From the NCBI RefSeq assembly GCF_010233585.1, contig NZ_CP045997.1:9696808-9760807 (forward strand): DNA of 64,000 bases. Reading direction: 5' to 3'. A program made the position numbers and the translations under genes. Under the pieces are notes generated by a model. It was given only the letters and a program-made list of their open reading frames with translations. It was not told the DNA's origin and made no database searches. Position 1 is the first letter of the stretch; every line of letters begins with the position of its first letter. This document shows, piece by piece, positions 53,185 to 61,939 of the stretch. The stretch is from Spirosoma endbachense. Its GTDB lineage: Bacteria > Bacteroidota > Bacteroidia > Cytophagales > Spirosomataceae.

Positions 53185-53703
53185 GAGCGTTTGGGTTAGT
53201 TTTTATATAGTAAAAAAATGTTGAATGCAATTAAAAACACCGACTCAGTGGTTTCACTTAAGCTAAGATTGACACGTATGATTCCAATGAGGAGAACACA
53301 GAAGTAACCAGGAGCATAAAACCATTTCGTTCAAACGAAGCCCAATTGGGCCGGAGTTTTAAAGTTCTATTGAAATAGACGGAAAAGCAACCCCGAAGGT
53401 TCGGGTGTTTTCGCAATTCATTGAAACGTGCAACTCTACCAGACAGGTTAAGAAATTGTTAAGCCGTAATGCTTAGCGACTTAACAATACCCGGTAGGAG
53501 AGCTATGCTAAAAAAAATAAAAGAGCGATTTTACTGACCGGTTCACGCCTAAGGCAAGTGAAGCGAGTCGGAATGAAGAAGCGTAAACGTTCTTAAAGAT
53601 AAGCAAAAAACGGAATAGTAACAATCCTTTATTACGCCATTATTAGGCAACGGGACACATCTATCCGGTTGATAATCAAACCCAAAAAGAACCACTAAAA
53701 CTG
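53185..53703. other. Divergent intergenic region between nrdA and rpmE2, with several palindromes
   Basis: About 520 bp without a gene. Palindromes cluster at 53326-53339 (TTCGTT-CA-AACGAA), 53340-53351 (GCCCAATTGGGC), 53392-53405 (CCCGAA-GG-TTCGGG) and 53456-53487 (TTGTTAAG-N16-CTTAACAA). They could form a structured nrdA leader or bind regulators. I see no confident pair of NrdR boxes. Confidence 0.5.
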
Positions 53704-53735
53704 TTTGCCAATCCGCCCGAAACGCCGTACCTTTG
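53704..53735 (+). promoter_or_regulatory. Bacteroidota-type promoter for rpmE2
   Basis: TTTG (53704-53707), 20-bp spacer, TACCTTTG (53728-53735) fit the consensus TTTG / TAnnTTTG, about 50 bp before the L31 start. Confidence 0.7.
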
Positions 53736-53786
53736 CAGTCCTTTTCGGTCGGAAACCGAGAAGATGACAAGAAACTGAGATTAATC

Positions 53787-54029
53787 ATGAAAAAGGGCAT
53801 TCACCCGGAATACCGCGAAGTGGTATTCCACGACCTGTCGAGCGATTACAAATTCCTGACACGTTCGACGGTTCAAACAAAAGACACTATCGAGTTTGAA
53901 GGGAAAACCTATCCGCTCGTTAAAATTGAAGTTAGCTCGCAGTCGCACCCATTCTATACAGGTAAGAACGTGCTGCTCGATACAGCTGGTCGTGTGGACA
54001 AGTTCCGCAAGCGCTACGGCACGAAGTAA
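53787..54029 (+). CDS. rpmE2: 50S ribosomal protein L31, type B (zinc-free)
   Basis: 80 residues from ATG 53787; an in-frame extension to 53733 overlaps the promoter. [20 protein letters not shown] and [26 protein letters not shown] are typical. It lacks the CxxC zinc ligands of type A L31, so it is the zinc-independent form, which in other bacteria replaces type A under zinc shortage. Whether a type A copy exists elsewhere cannot be seen here. It has its own promoter and terminator. Confidence 0.95.
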   Translation: MKKGIHPEYREVVFHDLSSDYKFLTRSTVQTKDTIEFEGKTYPLVKIEVSSQSHPFYTGKNVLLDTAGRVDKFRKRYGTK

Positions 54030-54087
54030 GTTTGAGAAGAGCTATATCTTCCCCTAAAAACGTGTGATTGTTTTTAGAATTCTATTT

Positions 54088-54120
54088 AAATCTGCCAGGT
54101 TTTAGCCTGGCAGATTTTTT
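54088..54120 (+). terminator. Intrinsic terminator of rpmE2
   Basis: A 12-bp perfect stem (AAATCTGCCAGG 54088-54099 with 54106-54117) has a 6-nt loop and a run of T on the 3' side. Classic rho-independent form. Confidence 0.92.
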
Positions 54121-54121
54121 T

Positions 54122-54226
54122 ATGGGCATTTTCGAAAAGTAGCAATTAATAAATCAGCACGTTGCACAACTATTGCAGGATGGGGCTACCCATGATGTAG
54201 CAGAAGTCAAGAAAAAAGGCAGTTAA
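54122..54226 (+). pseudogene. Possible gene relic with in-frame amber codon
   Basis: ATG at 54122 opens a 34-codon frame interrupted by TAG at codon 7. The following peptide (INQHVAQLLQDGATHDV...) looks coding-like, with helical character and balanced composition. It may be the remains of a small DNA-binding protein or chance. Weak support. Confidence 0.2.
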
Positions 54227-54392
54227 AACAGTTCTTTCAGGAGGCTGAGCCAGTCTAAAAAAAGTTAGTAAAAAGATCTTATTTTATAATTTTCTCCGTT
54301 ACAGCGTACATTGGCCCGCATTTTGTCGAGTTATCCTATAGATAGATACTTAACCTTCCTTTTTAACGCTATATACTACTTTGGCAACTACC

Positions 54393-54656
54393 ATGATACT
54401 TACGTTTGGCCAATACAACATTCTTACAGCTACACGTCACTGCGTGAACCGAACTCAATTATCTGAGCACACCAATTTTGATCGTACGCTGGTTAGCTAC
54501 CTTATCACAGGGTTGGTTCGCAGTGGATTGCTAAACATCTGTAATGAAGGCAATGAAGAGCAGACGTTTTATGAACTAACCGACGCTGGAATGGACTGCA
54601 TTGACGAATACGAACGGGAAAACCCCGATCTGGTTATCAATCGACTCACCATATAG
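54393..54656 (+). CDS. Small winged-helix-like protein of unknown function
   Basis: 87 residues from ATG 54393; a TTG four codons upstream is less likely. The pattern helix-turn-helix (NRTQLSEHTNFDRTLVSYLITGLVRSGLL) followed by a beta-hairpin-like NEEQTFYELTDAGMDCI resembles a MarR/ArsR-type winged helix: a short arm, recognition helix, then 'YxLTDAG'. It may be a small transcription factor. It does not belong to a family I can name, and no regulated gene is obvious. The convergent small gene at 54686 ends 29 bp away. Confidence 0.6.
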   Translation: MILTFGQYNILTATRHCVNRTQLSEHTNFDRTLVSYLITGLVRSGLLNICNEGNEEQTFYELTDAGMDCIDEYERENPDLVINRLTI

Positions 54657-54685
54657 CGACGGTCTACGGTCAGTGATCGTTGCTG

Positions 54686-54928
54686 TCAGGCAATGTGCTC
54701 AATATGCTCCTGAGCCAGTCGAATAATCAGGCTTTCGTCGGTATCAATGAGTGAATAACCGTCGCTCATGTATGGTATTACCAGCCCCATTTTGGCATCA
54801 TAGATCCCAAGTGGGGAAAGGTCCTGATCGGCATTGGCTCTGCGAAGATAGTCTGTCGCCTGTTGGAGCGATGAGAACCCTTTAGCCACAGGTAGAGCGA
54901 ATAACGTAAATACGGATACGTACTGCAT
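54686..54928 (-). CDS. Small hypothetical protein
   Basis: 80 residues beginning MQYVSVFTLFALPVAKGFSS with helical segments (SLQQATDYLRRANADQD; ESLIIRLAQEHIEH). The composition is protein-like and a 150-bp AT-rich stretch precedes it, but no family is recognised. It has no signal peptide despite the slightly hydrophobic start. Confidence 0.5.
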   Translation of the reverse strand: MQYVSVFTLFALPVAKGFSSLQQATDYLRRANADQDLSPLGIYDAKMGLVIPYMSDGYSLIDTDESLIIRLAQEHIEHIA

Positions 54929-55165
54929 AGGCGTACACTATTTGTTATCTGCGGCTATATACGAATATATTCTACAGGCGGATTTCTGCAAGTCTTTAAA
55001 TGTTAAAGAAAAAAAATAAATAGCAAAACACATTAGTTTCACAAAAAAGGCAAATACCCAGATAACCAGTAACTTATACCAACCCTTGTAGCTTACAAAA
55101 AGCTTTACCTAAACTAATAATTTTAGTGTTTTGCCAGCTTATTCCGCTTAAGTTCGATCAGAACT

Positions 55166-55198
55166 GAAAAAAGCCAGGATTCGATCCTGGCTTTTTTC
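55166..55198. terminator. Bidirectional intrinsic terminator
   Basis: A perfect 15-bp stem (55166-55180 with 55184-55198, core GCCAGGAT) has a TCG loop and A6/T6 at its base, lying 19 bp beyond the stop of the minus-strand gene at 55218. Confidence 0.9.
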
Positions 55199-55217
55199 AC
55201 TTACCTGAAGAGTTGGA

Positions 55218-55466
55218 TTAGTTATCGTTTGACCCTGCGATATACCCTAATTGCTCCTGCACTGCCTTAGCGAACGCTACTTTATCCGACTTCCGGTAAT
55301 TCTCCGTCTGCTGTATCTTTGAGGGTGGACAAAAATCCTGATCGATGTTCTGGCAGGCTACCCATAAATCAGGATTCAATTTAATTCTATACTGCCGAAT
55401 CGGCGTATCCGCGCCAAACCAAAGATTGATAATATTGCTGACGGTTGGTTTGATGACAACACTCAT
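55218..55466 (-). CDS. Small hypothetical protein
   Basis: 82 residues from ATG 55466 (MSVVIKPTVSNIINLWFGAD); a longer frame to 55505 is possible. Charged, probably helical in the second half (ENYRKSDKVAFAKAVQEQLG). Not recognised. The strong terminator 19 bp after its stop supports it being expressed. Confidence 0.5.
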   Translation of the reverse strand: MSVVIKPTVSNIINLWFGADTPIRQYRIKLNPDLWVACQNIDQDFCPPSKIQQTENYRKSDKVAFAKAVQEQLGYIAGSNDN

Positions 55467-55880
55467 GACTTGTTCAAAAATGCCCGGGTTTATAATTGCG
55501 GCCAAAATTAATTATCCTACCTTCTATACACAAAAAAAATATGATTCAACGGTCGAAAGCCAATATGAACTGTAACCTGAGTGTATGAACAGCTTACACC
55601 TTCATAATCCATAGCCATAGTTTGGGTGGTGATGTGGTGTCGGTTTCTTAAAACCGACACAGTGAGGACGGTTTGCCGATGCAACGGTTCGTCGAAGTGA
55701 TTCTCAAAACCTAGTCGTTCATGTTCGATGCGGTTTCTCAAGCTGCAAAGGTCAGGTTGAAGAACCTGACCTCACGTCAATAAACCCGGCCCCACGCTAC
55801 TAACTGCTAAACAGGTACTATCTCAGCAACTGTACGGATTGAATCACTCACCCGTAAAGCCGGATTAATGCCTGGATGCA
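55467..55880. other. Intergenic region with two short perfect hairpins
   Basis: About 410 bp with no supportable gene. It carries the hairpins described at 55637-55772. The rest shows nothing recognisable. Confidence 0.5.
55637..55772. repeat. Pair of short perfect hairpins, REP-like
   Basis: GTGTCGGTTT-CTTA-AAACCGACAC (55637-55660) and AGGTCAGGTT-GAAG-AACCTGACCT (55749-55772). Each has a 10-bp perfect stem and a 4-nt loop, and they are 88 bp apart. Neither is followed by a U-run, so they do not look like terminators. They resemble intergenic palindromic repeat elements. Confidence 0.6.
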
Positions 55881-56483
55881 CTAGTTGACCTGATCCAAAA
55901 TAAATACTGTCATCGTGATAGGCCCGTGTGCTCCCATCACCAGCGCCTGCTCAATATCGGCCGTTTTGGAGGGCCCTCCAATAAAAGCCCCAAAACCGTA
56001 TTGCCCCAACCCAATTTGACCATAGGCTTCATGCAGCGTAGGAACGATAGTTTCGGCCGCCACAACCACCACTAGATGCTGGCAGATGTAGGGGACAATC
56101 CGTTGCCCCATCCGTTGCTCCGGAAGCCAGACCGCACCGTTTTCAGCAACTGCCAACTCGGCCTCGATCACCGCTACCTCGACATCATCAAACGTATGCG
56201 GATCAACAGTGGCAGAAAGCAGTTCAAACGAATTACCCAGTTCTGGCAGGGTGGTTATAATACGCTTTGTGGCATCGAAGTTTTCTCTGATCAGGGCATC
56301 AACGGCTGCCAGGTTTTTTACCAAAAATACATTCCCGCCAATACTGGTAAAAACACCACTATACTGAGCCACCACATCGCCTGCGTTGCCTTTCAAAAAA
56401 CCAATATCGGGCAACGGACTGGCGGGAGGCTGGTTTTTCAAAACAGCGGCCAGAATATTTTCTCTGCTGCTCATTTCAGGCAT
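55881..56483 (-). CDS. lutC: Lactate utilisation protein C (LUD domain)
   Basis: 200 residues. MSSRENILAAVLKNQPPASPLP (from Met 4) and the LUD-domain pattern (AELAVAENGAVWLPEQRM, CQHLVVVVAAETIVPTLHEAYGQI, GGPSKTADIEQALVMGAHGP) identify LutC. It is the third gene of lutABC, 66 bp after lutB. The three proteins together oxidise L-lactate to pyruvate in the cytoplasm. Confidence 0.92.
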   Translation of the reverse strand: MPEMSSRENILAAVLKNQPPASPLPDIGFLKGNAGDVVAQYSGVFTSIGGNVFLVKNLAAVDALIRENFDATKRIITTLPELGNSFELLSATVDPHTFDDVEVAVIEAELAVAENGAVWLPEQRMGQRIVPYICQHLVVVVAAETIVPTLHEAYGQIGLGQYGFGAFIGGPSKTADIEQALVMGAHGPITMTVFILDQVN

Positions 56484-56549
56484 TATCGGTTAAAAATTAC
56501 ACTATTCTATTGATTATCAAACGAATGTTTTCCAGACAATGATCAGGAT

Positions 56550-57941
56550 TTAATCCTTTTCGCTATCCTGGCTGTTGTTTTTAGCATACCACGCATCAAA
56601 CGACTCCTTCGGTCCATCTGGCATGTCACGTTGTTTGTACCAGGGATTGAACTTGTTGTTTACCGCGAACGGAATGTTATTTAAAACCCATCGTCCGGCT
56701 TTACCCAACGTGGAATACGATGTCGGCGACGATAACGTCCAGGCCATCGCTTTCATACCCAGCACTTTCGTATTGGCGGCATAACCCTCCCGAACAATAA
56801 CCTGACGCCATTGATACAACTGATCGTGAATGTTAATCTTTACGGGGCAGACATTCGAGCAGGAACCGCAGAGCGTCGACGCAAAGGGCAGATCGGCGTG
56901 CTTTTTCATGTCCAGATTAGGAGCCAGAATAGCACCGATAGGACCGGCAATCGTATTGTGGTAACTAAGCCCTCCACTTTTCCGGTAAACGGGGCACGTA
57001 TTCATACAGGCTCCGCATTTGATACACTTCAATGAATCCCGAAAATCGACCCGGCCCAACTGACGGCTTCTTCCCAAATCGACCAGAATCAGGTGCATTT
57101 CCTGGCCTTCACGTGGTTTTTTAAAATGGCTCGAATAAATGGTGATGGGTTGCCCGGTAGCACTTCTGGCGAGTAACCGTAAAAATACGCCGAGATGGGC
57201 CTTTTTAGGAATGATTTTTTCGATCCCCATAGAGGCAATCTGCACTTCTGATAAATGAGCACCCATATCGGCGTTTCCTTCGTTGGTGCAGACTACATAC
57301 TCGCCGGTTTCGGCCACGGCAAAATTAACCCCAGTCAGGGCTGCTCGTCGGGTAATAAAAACATCGCGCAGGTGTCGGCGGGCAAATCGCGTCAGCGTAG
57401 TCGGGTCCGACACGCCTTTCTCGGTACCCAGGTGTTCATGAAAAATCTCTCCGATTTCCTCTTTTCGTTTGTGAATACAGGGCAGCACAATGTGGCTCGG
57501 TGGCTCATTATCAAGCTGCTGAATATATTCGCCCAGATCGGAGTTAATGACATCGACACCGCGTTCAATCAGGTATTCATTCAGATGGCATTCTTCGGTG
57601 AGCATGGACTTGCTCTTTACCATCTGTTTAATGTCTTTGTCTTTCAGGATGGAATACACAATGGCGTTGTGTTCTTCGGCATCGGCGGCCCAATGTACTT
57701 TTATCCCATTCAAGGTTGCATTGGCTTCAAACTGCAACAGGTAGTCATGCAGATTAGAGAGTACATTATTCTTTATTCGGGATGCGGTTTCGCGTAAATC
57801 CTCCCACTCCGGAATTTGTTTGGAGGCAATATCCCGTTTCTGTCTGATCCACCAGAGAGCTCCGTCGTGCCAGTCGACGCGCTCTTCGTCGTTGATAAAA
57901 GCCTCGGCCAAAGCAGCATGATCTTTCATTCCTTTTTCCAT
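56550..57941 (-). CDS. lutB: Lactate utilisation protein B (iron-sulfur, LUD domain)
   Basis: 463 residues from ATG 57941, whose A is shared with the lutA stop (TGATG), giving translational coupling. The N-terminal LUD domain runs to about 290. The ferredoxin-like region has CIKCGACMNTCPVYRKSGG and CGSCSNVCPVKI, eight cysteines for two 4Fe-4S clusters. The C-terminus is a helical tail (WTLSSPTSYSTLGKAGRWVL). It is the electron-transfer subunit of the LutABC lactate oxidation complex. Confidence 0.94.
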   Translation of the reverse strand: MEKGMKDHAALAEAFINDEERVDWHDGALWWIRQKRDIASKQIPEWEDLRETASRIKNNVLSNLHDYLLQFEANATLNGIKVHWAADAEEHNAIVYSILKDKDIKQMVKSKSMLTEECHLNEYLIERGVDVINSDLGEYIQQLDNEPPSHIVLPCIHKRKEEIGEIFHEHLGTEKGVSDPTTLTRFARRHLRDVFITRRAALTGVNFAVAETGEYVVCTNEGNADMGAHLSEVQIASMGIEKIIPKKAHLGVFLRLLARSATGQPITIYSSHFKKPREGQEMHLILVDLGRSRQLGRVDFRDSLKCIKCGACMNTCPVYRKSGGLSYHNTIAGPIGAILAPNLDMKKHADLPFASTLCGSCSNVCPVKINIHDQLYQWRQVIVREGYAANTKVLGMKAMAWTLSSPTSYSTLGKAGRWVLNNIPFAVNNKFNPWYKQRDMPDGPKESFDAWYAKNNSQDSEKD

Positions 57942-58678
57942 CACAAGGTCGAGTTTAATATTTCTGCAATGTGTACAGCTTTAATGGCGCTCTTATTCCG
58001 GTGCAGAATCCCTTCCAGATGCATCAGGCAGGAAAGATCGACGGACGTAATGTACTCGGCCCCATTTTTTGTATGATCGGTTACCCGGTCTTTTCCCATT
58101 TTTACCGATACGGCTTCTTCGGCCACGCAAAACGTCCCACCAAAACCGCAGCATTCATCCGGGCGATCCAGCGTAACCAGTTCCAGACCTTCTACCATAT
58201 TCAGCAAGTGGACAGGCTTGGAAAAGGGCAGGGCATTGAGCTCGCTCATCTGGGCCAGATAAAGACCACGCAATCCATGACAACTCTGGTGAATTCCTAC
58301 TTTGTGAGGGAATCGGGCCCGCAAGTTTTCTACTTTCAAGACATCGGTTAAAAACTCGACCAGTTCGTATACGTTTGACCGAACACGGTCTGCCTCCGCC
58401 GGATCAGTTGCCGAATGCAGGTGTTGCTTAACGTGTAATACGCAACTAGCCGAAGGGGCTACGATGTAATCGAATTTGGAAAAATTTTCCAGAAAAAGAT
58501 CATTGCATTCCTGCGTCAGGTGCTCAAACCCTGAATTGGCCATCGGCTGTCCACAACAGGTTTGTTTAGATGGGTAGACTACTTCAACCCCTACTTTCCG
58601 CAACAACTGAAGCGTTGCTATGGCTGCCTGGGGGTAAAACTGGTTTACATAACAGGGAATGAAAAGTCCGACAGTCAT
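57941..58678 (-). CDS. lutA: Lactate utilisation protein A (CCG-domain Fe-S oxidoreductase)
   Basis: 245 residues. Two cysteine-rich CCG domains are visible: FIPCYVNQFYPQAA...CCGQPMAN in the first half and HQSCHG...CCGFGGTFCV in the second. It is the first gene of lutABC. No lldP lactate permease or LutR-type regulator is adjacent, and no obvious operator is seen in the 265-bp upstream gap. Confidence 0.94.
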   Translation of the reverse strand: MTVGLFIPCYVNQFYPQAAIATLQLLRKVGVEVVYPSKQTCCGQPMANSGFEHLTQECNDLFLENFSKFDYIVAPSASCVLHVKQHLHSATDPAEADRVRSNVYELVEFLTDVLKVENLRARFPHKVGIHQSCHGLRGLYLAQMSELNALPFSKPVHLLNMVEGLELVTLDRPDECCGFGGTFCVAEEAVSVKMGKDRVTDHTKNGAEYITSVDLSCLMHLEGILHRNKSAIKAVHIAEILNSTL

Positions 58679-58943
58679 AAAATAATATAGAATCAGGTTT
58701 GCTAAGGCTCTCTTCCAGTCTAAAGCCCTGAAGTCGATCTATTTACTAAACAATTATCGGTCAAGTCGGCCCGGACCATAGCTGTTTTCACTGATAAGGC
58801 TGCACAACAAATCTCGTTCAAAGGATCGCAGCTACGCCCGGCTGATGTAAAACACTGGCTCTTAATTCGTTTACGCTTTAAAATGGATGCCTGATAACAT
58901 GGTCTCACCGTTATTTTTTATGCAGGTATTTTGGCAAGAAATA

Positions 58944-59672
58944 CTACTCACCCCATTCATTGGCGACATCGGCTAACCGCCGAAACCAGACACCAACAAC
59001 CAGCAGCCAGATTAACCACAGGCTGCTACCCAGTAAACCAGCCAGCCCCCAGGTTGGAAAGCCCGGAATTACGGTAGCGAATAAATCCCCCTGAGCCAGC
59101 AAATAAATGCCTGAAGCAACATAACCTAAATAGATTATCCATTTGGGAAACAAGTCTATCTGCGCAAAAGCTCTGGAGAGCAATAGTGTGTAAGCAATGG
59201 TCAGTAATTGTCCCAGATGTTCGCCCAGAACCACACCGCCATACTGGTGAATAGCCTTGAAGGCAACAACGATTGCGTGCCGGGTAGCCAGATCGGTGGT
59301 CGTAACGTACTGAGTTGCTAAAACGGGCACAACAAACGGCCATCGAAGAAGTCCTATAAGCTGAACAAGAGCCGAAATTACGCCCAGAGTTGTAGCCCAT
59401 CGCAGGGCATATACCTGCTTCTCAAATTTCTGCCCAATGAGCACATAGGCTCGCAGCAACGGAAATCCGCCGATAGCGAATAGCCACCAAACACCAATCA
59501 GGGAGGCCCCCCCGGTATGGAAGCGAGTCAGAATAACACCGGGTTCCTGGCGAAGAATATCCGGATAATCGAACACAATCGTTAGCGTCGTGTAAGGAAT
59601 CATCACCAGCATAACGCCGAGAATGAGCAGGTTTCCAATGAGTCGATTAGCAGGCATTGTGGATGTTTTCAT
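58944..59672 (-). CDS. DUF4386-like multipass membrane protein
   Basis: 242 residues from ATG 59672 (longer frames overlap the upstream gene). About six hydrophobic helices, with short loops and GVVLGEHLGQLLTIAYTLLLSRAF and IIYLGYVASGIYLLAQG resembling DUF4386 membrane proteins. Function unknown. It lies 28 bp downstream of a gene for a small outer-membrane-like protein and may be cotranscribed with it. Confidence 0.65.
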   Translation of the reverse strand: MKTSTMPANRLIGNLLILGVMLVMIPYTTLTIVFDYPDILRQEPGVILTRFHTGGASLIGVWWLFAIGGFPLLRAYVLIGQKFEKQVYALRWATTLGVISALVQLIGLLRWPFVVPVLATQYVTTTDLATRHAIVVAFKAIHQYGGVVLGEHLGQLLTIAYTLLLSRAFAQIDLFPKWIIYLGYVASGIYLLAQGDLFATVIPGFPTWGLAGLLGSSLWLIWLLVVGVWFRRLADVANEWGE

Positions 59673-59700
59673 CTGTGTATGTTGGAAAGGCTTGTTCGGA

Positions 59701-60150
59701 TTACCAGTGAAAGGAATAGCTGATGCCAGGTGTAGGATTGATTTTAAGGTCTTTTCCATCGCTGGCTAAGGCGATCACACCCAGGCGCAGGTTCAGTCCA
59801 CGCCAGACCATCCATCGAAAGCCAACCTCAGCCGAAGCCGCGTTCTGCCGCTCATAGTCCCGGTTGAGGCCGCGCAGATACGACACCGACGCATAAAACG
59901 AGGATGGGTTTTCGCGTTGACCAACCGGCAGAAACCAGTACGTAAGGCCTGTTTTGGTAAATTGCGTCGTGATACCGGCGGTGAAACTTGTTACGTAGTA
60001 GCCCGCATGAGCGGAAACGTGACCCCGGCGATATTCCAACCCAATAGACGGGTTCCGAAAGCCGTTAATACTGAATTCATTACGCGGAAAGCGCTGAGCC
60101 AATGTGGAATAGCTCAGAAATAATAACCCGATTGCTAGTGGCAATTTCAT
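59701..60150 (-). CDS. Small exported barrel-like protein
   Basis: 149 residues with a signal peptide (MKLPLAIGLLFLSYSTLAQ). The mature part alternates strands with aromatic girdle residues (SIGLEYRRGHVSAHAGYYV, TGLTYWFLPVG, SFYASVSYLRG) and ends GISYSFHW, with a terminal aromatic typical of outer-membrane barrels. No family is recognised. Confidence 0.65.
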   Translation of the reverse strand: MKLPLAIGLLFLSYSTLAQRFPRNEFSINGFRNPSIGLEYRRGHVSAHAGYYVTSFTAGITTQFTKTGLTYWFLPVGQRENPSSFYASVSYLRGLNRDYERQNAASAEVGFRWMVWRGLNLRLGVIALASDGKDLKINPTPGISYSFHW

Positions 60151-60262
60151 ATCGTCTTTTTGTTAATTGGTTGACGATACAAAGGTGGCCTGCCAGAAAG
60201 GCCAATCTCTTAGACAAATGTCCAGATCGCTCAGTGAGCTTGCCCTGATGATTGATCGTTAG

Positions 60263-60826
60263 CTATCGAATCTGACCACGGATACGGCTCAGGTGACGGG
60301 GAGTAACACCAAGAATGGAAGCGAGGTATTGAAGTGGCACTTCCTGCAACAGATGTGGTTCATCGGTCATTAGTTTCTGATAGCGCTCTTCGGCAGAGAG
60401 TGTCAGTAGATTATAGCGACTCTCCTCGATGCAGTTGATCTGATCTTCGAGCAAGCCCATATAGAACAGCTCAAACGAGGGAATAGTCTGCCGTAATTGA
60501 TTGAACGATTGTCGGCTAATGCTCCATAGCACACTATCGGTCAGGGCTCGGATGGATTCGCGGGAAGGCTGCTGCTTCAGAAAGCTACCCAGCGATACAA
60601 CAAAATCGGCAGTACCCGCCGTGTACGTTGTAATTTCGTCGCCGTCGCGATCCGCAAAAAACTGGAACAATCCCTTCTCGACAAACGCCAGCTGATCACA
60701 AACGCGTCCGGCCTGGGCAAAAAGATTACCTTTACTTAATTCCCGACGATGAAACTGACCAATAATTGAAGATTGCTCCCCGGCATCGAATCCACTTTCC
60801 TGAAGAAACTCCCGGAGTATATCCAT
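60263..60826 (-). CDS. Crp/Fnr-family transcriptional regulator
   Basis: 187 residues from ATG 60826. The cyclic-nucleotide-binding-like beta roll spans about 5-110 (GNLFAQAGRVCDQLAFVEKGLFQFF), followed by a dimer helix and a short HTH (VPLQYLASILGVTPRHLSRIRGQ). It lacks the cysteines expected of an iron-sulfur Fnr. In Bacteroidota this short type often regulates the adjacent gene. The divergent alkylation-repair genes or the downstream membrane genes are candidate targets. An inverted repeat (60846-60872) lies 19 bp before its start. Confidence 0.9.
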   Translation of the reverse strand: MDILREFLQESGFDAGEQSSIIGQFHRRELSKGNLFAQAGRVCDQLAFVEKGLFQFFADRDGDEITTYTAGTADFVVSLGSFLKQQPSRESIRALTDSVLWSISRQSFNQLRQTIPSFELFYMGLLEDQINCIEESRYNLLTLSAEERYQKLMTDEPHLLQEVPLQYLASILGVTPRHLSRIRGQIR

Positions 60827-60845
60827 CTGTTTATGAGTCGGTATG

Positions 60846-60872
60846 ATCAGCAAAGTAGCTAAAATTGCTGAT
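60846..60872. promoter_or_regulatory. Operator-like inverted repeat ATCAGCAA-N11-TTGCTGAT
   Basis: Perfect 8-bp half sites lie in the divergent region between the Crp/Fnr and ada-like genes, next to the Crp/Fnr start. This fits a site for a dimeric regulator, possibly autoregulation. Confidence 0.45.
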
Positions 60873-60915
60873 TTTTCCGTGAAACAATCACCCGGAAAAC
60901 TCCGCAAGAATCGGG

Positions 60916-60946
60916 TTTGCTACCCGTTGGGTTATAGCGACTTTTG
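60916..60946 (+). promoter_or_regulatory. Candidate promoter of the alkylation-repair cluster
   Basis: TTTG (60916-60919), 19-bp spacer, GACTTTTG (60939-60946), one base from TAnnTTTG. It ends 21 bp before the ATG at 60968. Confidence 0.5.
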
Positions 60947-60967
60947 TAGAGTCAAAACACAACTACT

Positions 60968-61834
60968 ATGACAACGAACAGCACCCACACGTATCAGCAG
61001 ATTGCCCGCGCCATCGAACACCTGACGGCCCATTTTCGGGAACAACCGTCCTTAAGCGAACTGGCGGAGAAAGTGAATATGAGCGAATTTCATTTTCAGC
61101 GGTTATTTACGGAATGGGCTGGTGTAAGCCCCAAGAAATTTAGCCAATACCTAACCCTCGAACATGCCAAAACCCGGCTTCGCAAGGGTGATCCTCTGGC
61201 AGATGTCGCTTATGATTCCGGCCTTTCCGGTACGGGTCGATTGCACGATCTATTCGTAACCATCGAAGGCGTTACACCGGGGCAATTCAAACAGGCTGGC
61301 TCTGGCCTAGATCTGTCATACGGCGTATTCAATAGCCCATTTGGCGACTATCTTTTAGGGGCCATCAATGAAAAAATCGCTCTTTTGCATTTCCTGAACG
61401 ATGAAAACGATCCCGAAAGCATTCTGGCAACAGCATGGCCCGAAGCATCGCTCCATCACGACCCAACAGCTGTTCAGTTTCTGGCTGACCAGATTTTCCC
61501 AACAACTGATGGTATGACCACGGAAGCTTTCCCCCAGAAATCAGACAAACCGCTGTCTGTTCTAGTACGCGGGTCTGCCTTTCAGCTAAAAGTATGGGAA
61601 GCCTTGCTTAAAATCCCGGAAGGCAAACTGGCGAGTTACGACCAGATTGCCGAAGCCATCGGTCAACCCACAGCTTCGCGGGCAGTCGGCACAGCCATCG
61701 GTAGTAATCCGGTCGGTTACCTGATACCATGCCACCGGGTCATCAAAAAAACCGGGCTGTTTGGCGGGTATCGCTGGGGAACGGAACGCAAACAGGCCAT
61801 GCTTGGCTGGGAAGCTGCGCGGCTTGACAGTTAA
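60968..61834 (+). CDS. AraC-type HTH fused to O6-methylguanine-DNA methyltransferase (Ada-like, lacking the zinc domain)
   Basis: 288 residues. An AraC HTH pair occupies about 10-110 (SLSELAEKVNMSEFHFQRLFTEWAG; PLADVAYDSGLSGTGRLHDLF). The C-terminal methyltransferase spans about 190-283, with IPCHRVIKKTG and the acceptor Cys255. The N-terminal AdaA zinc domain of E. coli Ada is absent. The suicide enzyme removes methyl groups from O6-methylguanine, and the HTH may make it a regulator. It begins a same-strand cluster with a 2OG-Fe(II) oxygenase and a free-standing Ada zinc-domain protein, which together look like a dispersed alkylation-response system. Confidence 0.92.
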   Translation: MTTNSTHTYQQIARAIEHLTAHFREQPSLSELAEKVNMSEFHFQRLFTEWAGVSPKKFSQYLTLEHAKTRLRKGDPLADVAYDSGLSGTGRLHDLFVTIEGVTPGQFKQAGSGLDLSYGVFNSPFGDYLLGAINEKIALLHFLNDENDPESILATAWPEASLHHDPTAVQFLADQIFPTTDGMTTEAFPQKSDKPLSVLVRGSAFQLKVWEALLKIPEGKLASYDQIAEAIGQPTASRAVGTAIGSNPVGYLIPCHRVIKKTGLFGGYRWGTERKQAMLGWEAARLDS

Positions 61835-61939
61835 GATTTTATAGAACAAGGAGAGCACAAAGTAGCAACGAATGTCCCATAATTAGCGTCAAGGGTTTTG
61901 TGATTTTCGTCGCTCCTTTATGCTCTTGGTGTAACTCAT

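Noticed and set aside
58720..58908. 62-codon cysteine-rich minus-strand frame upstream of lutA
   Set aside because: No family pattern and no suitable context; composition is consistent with chance.
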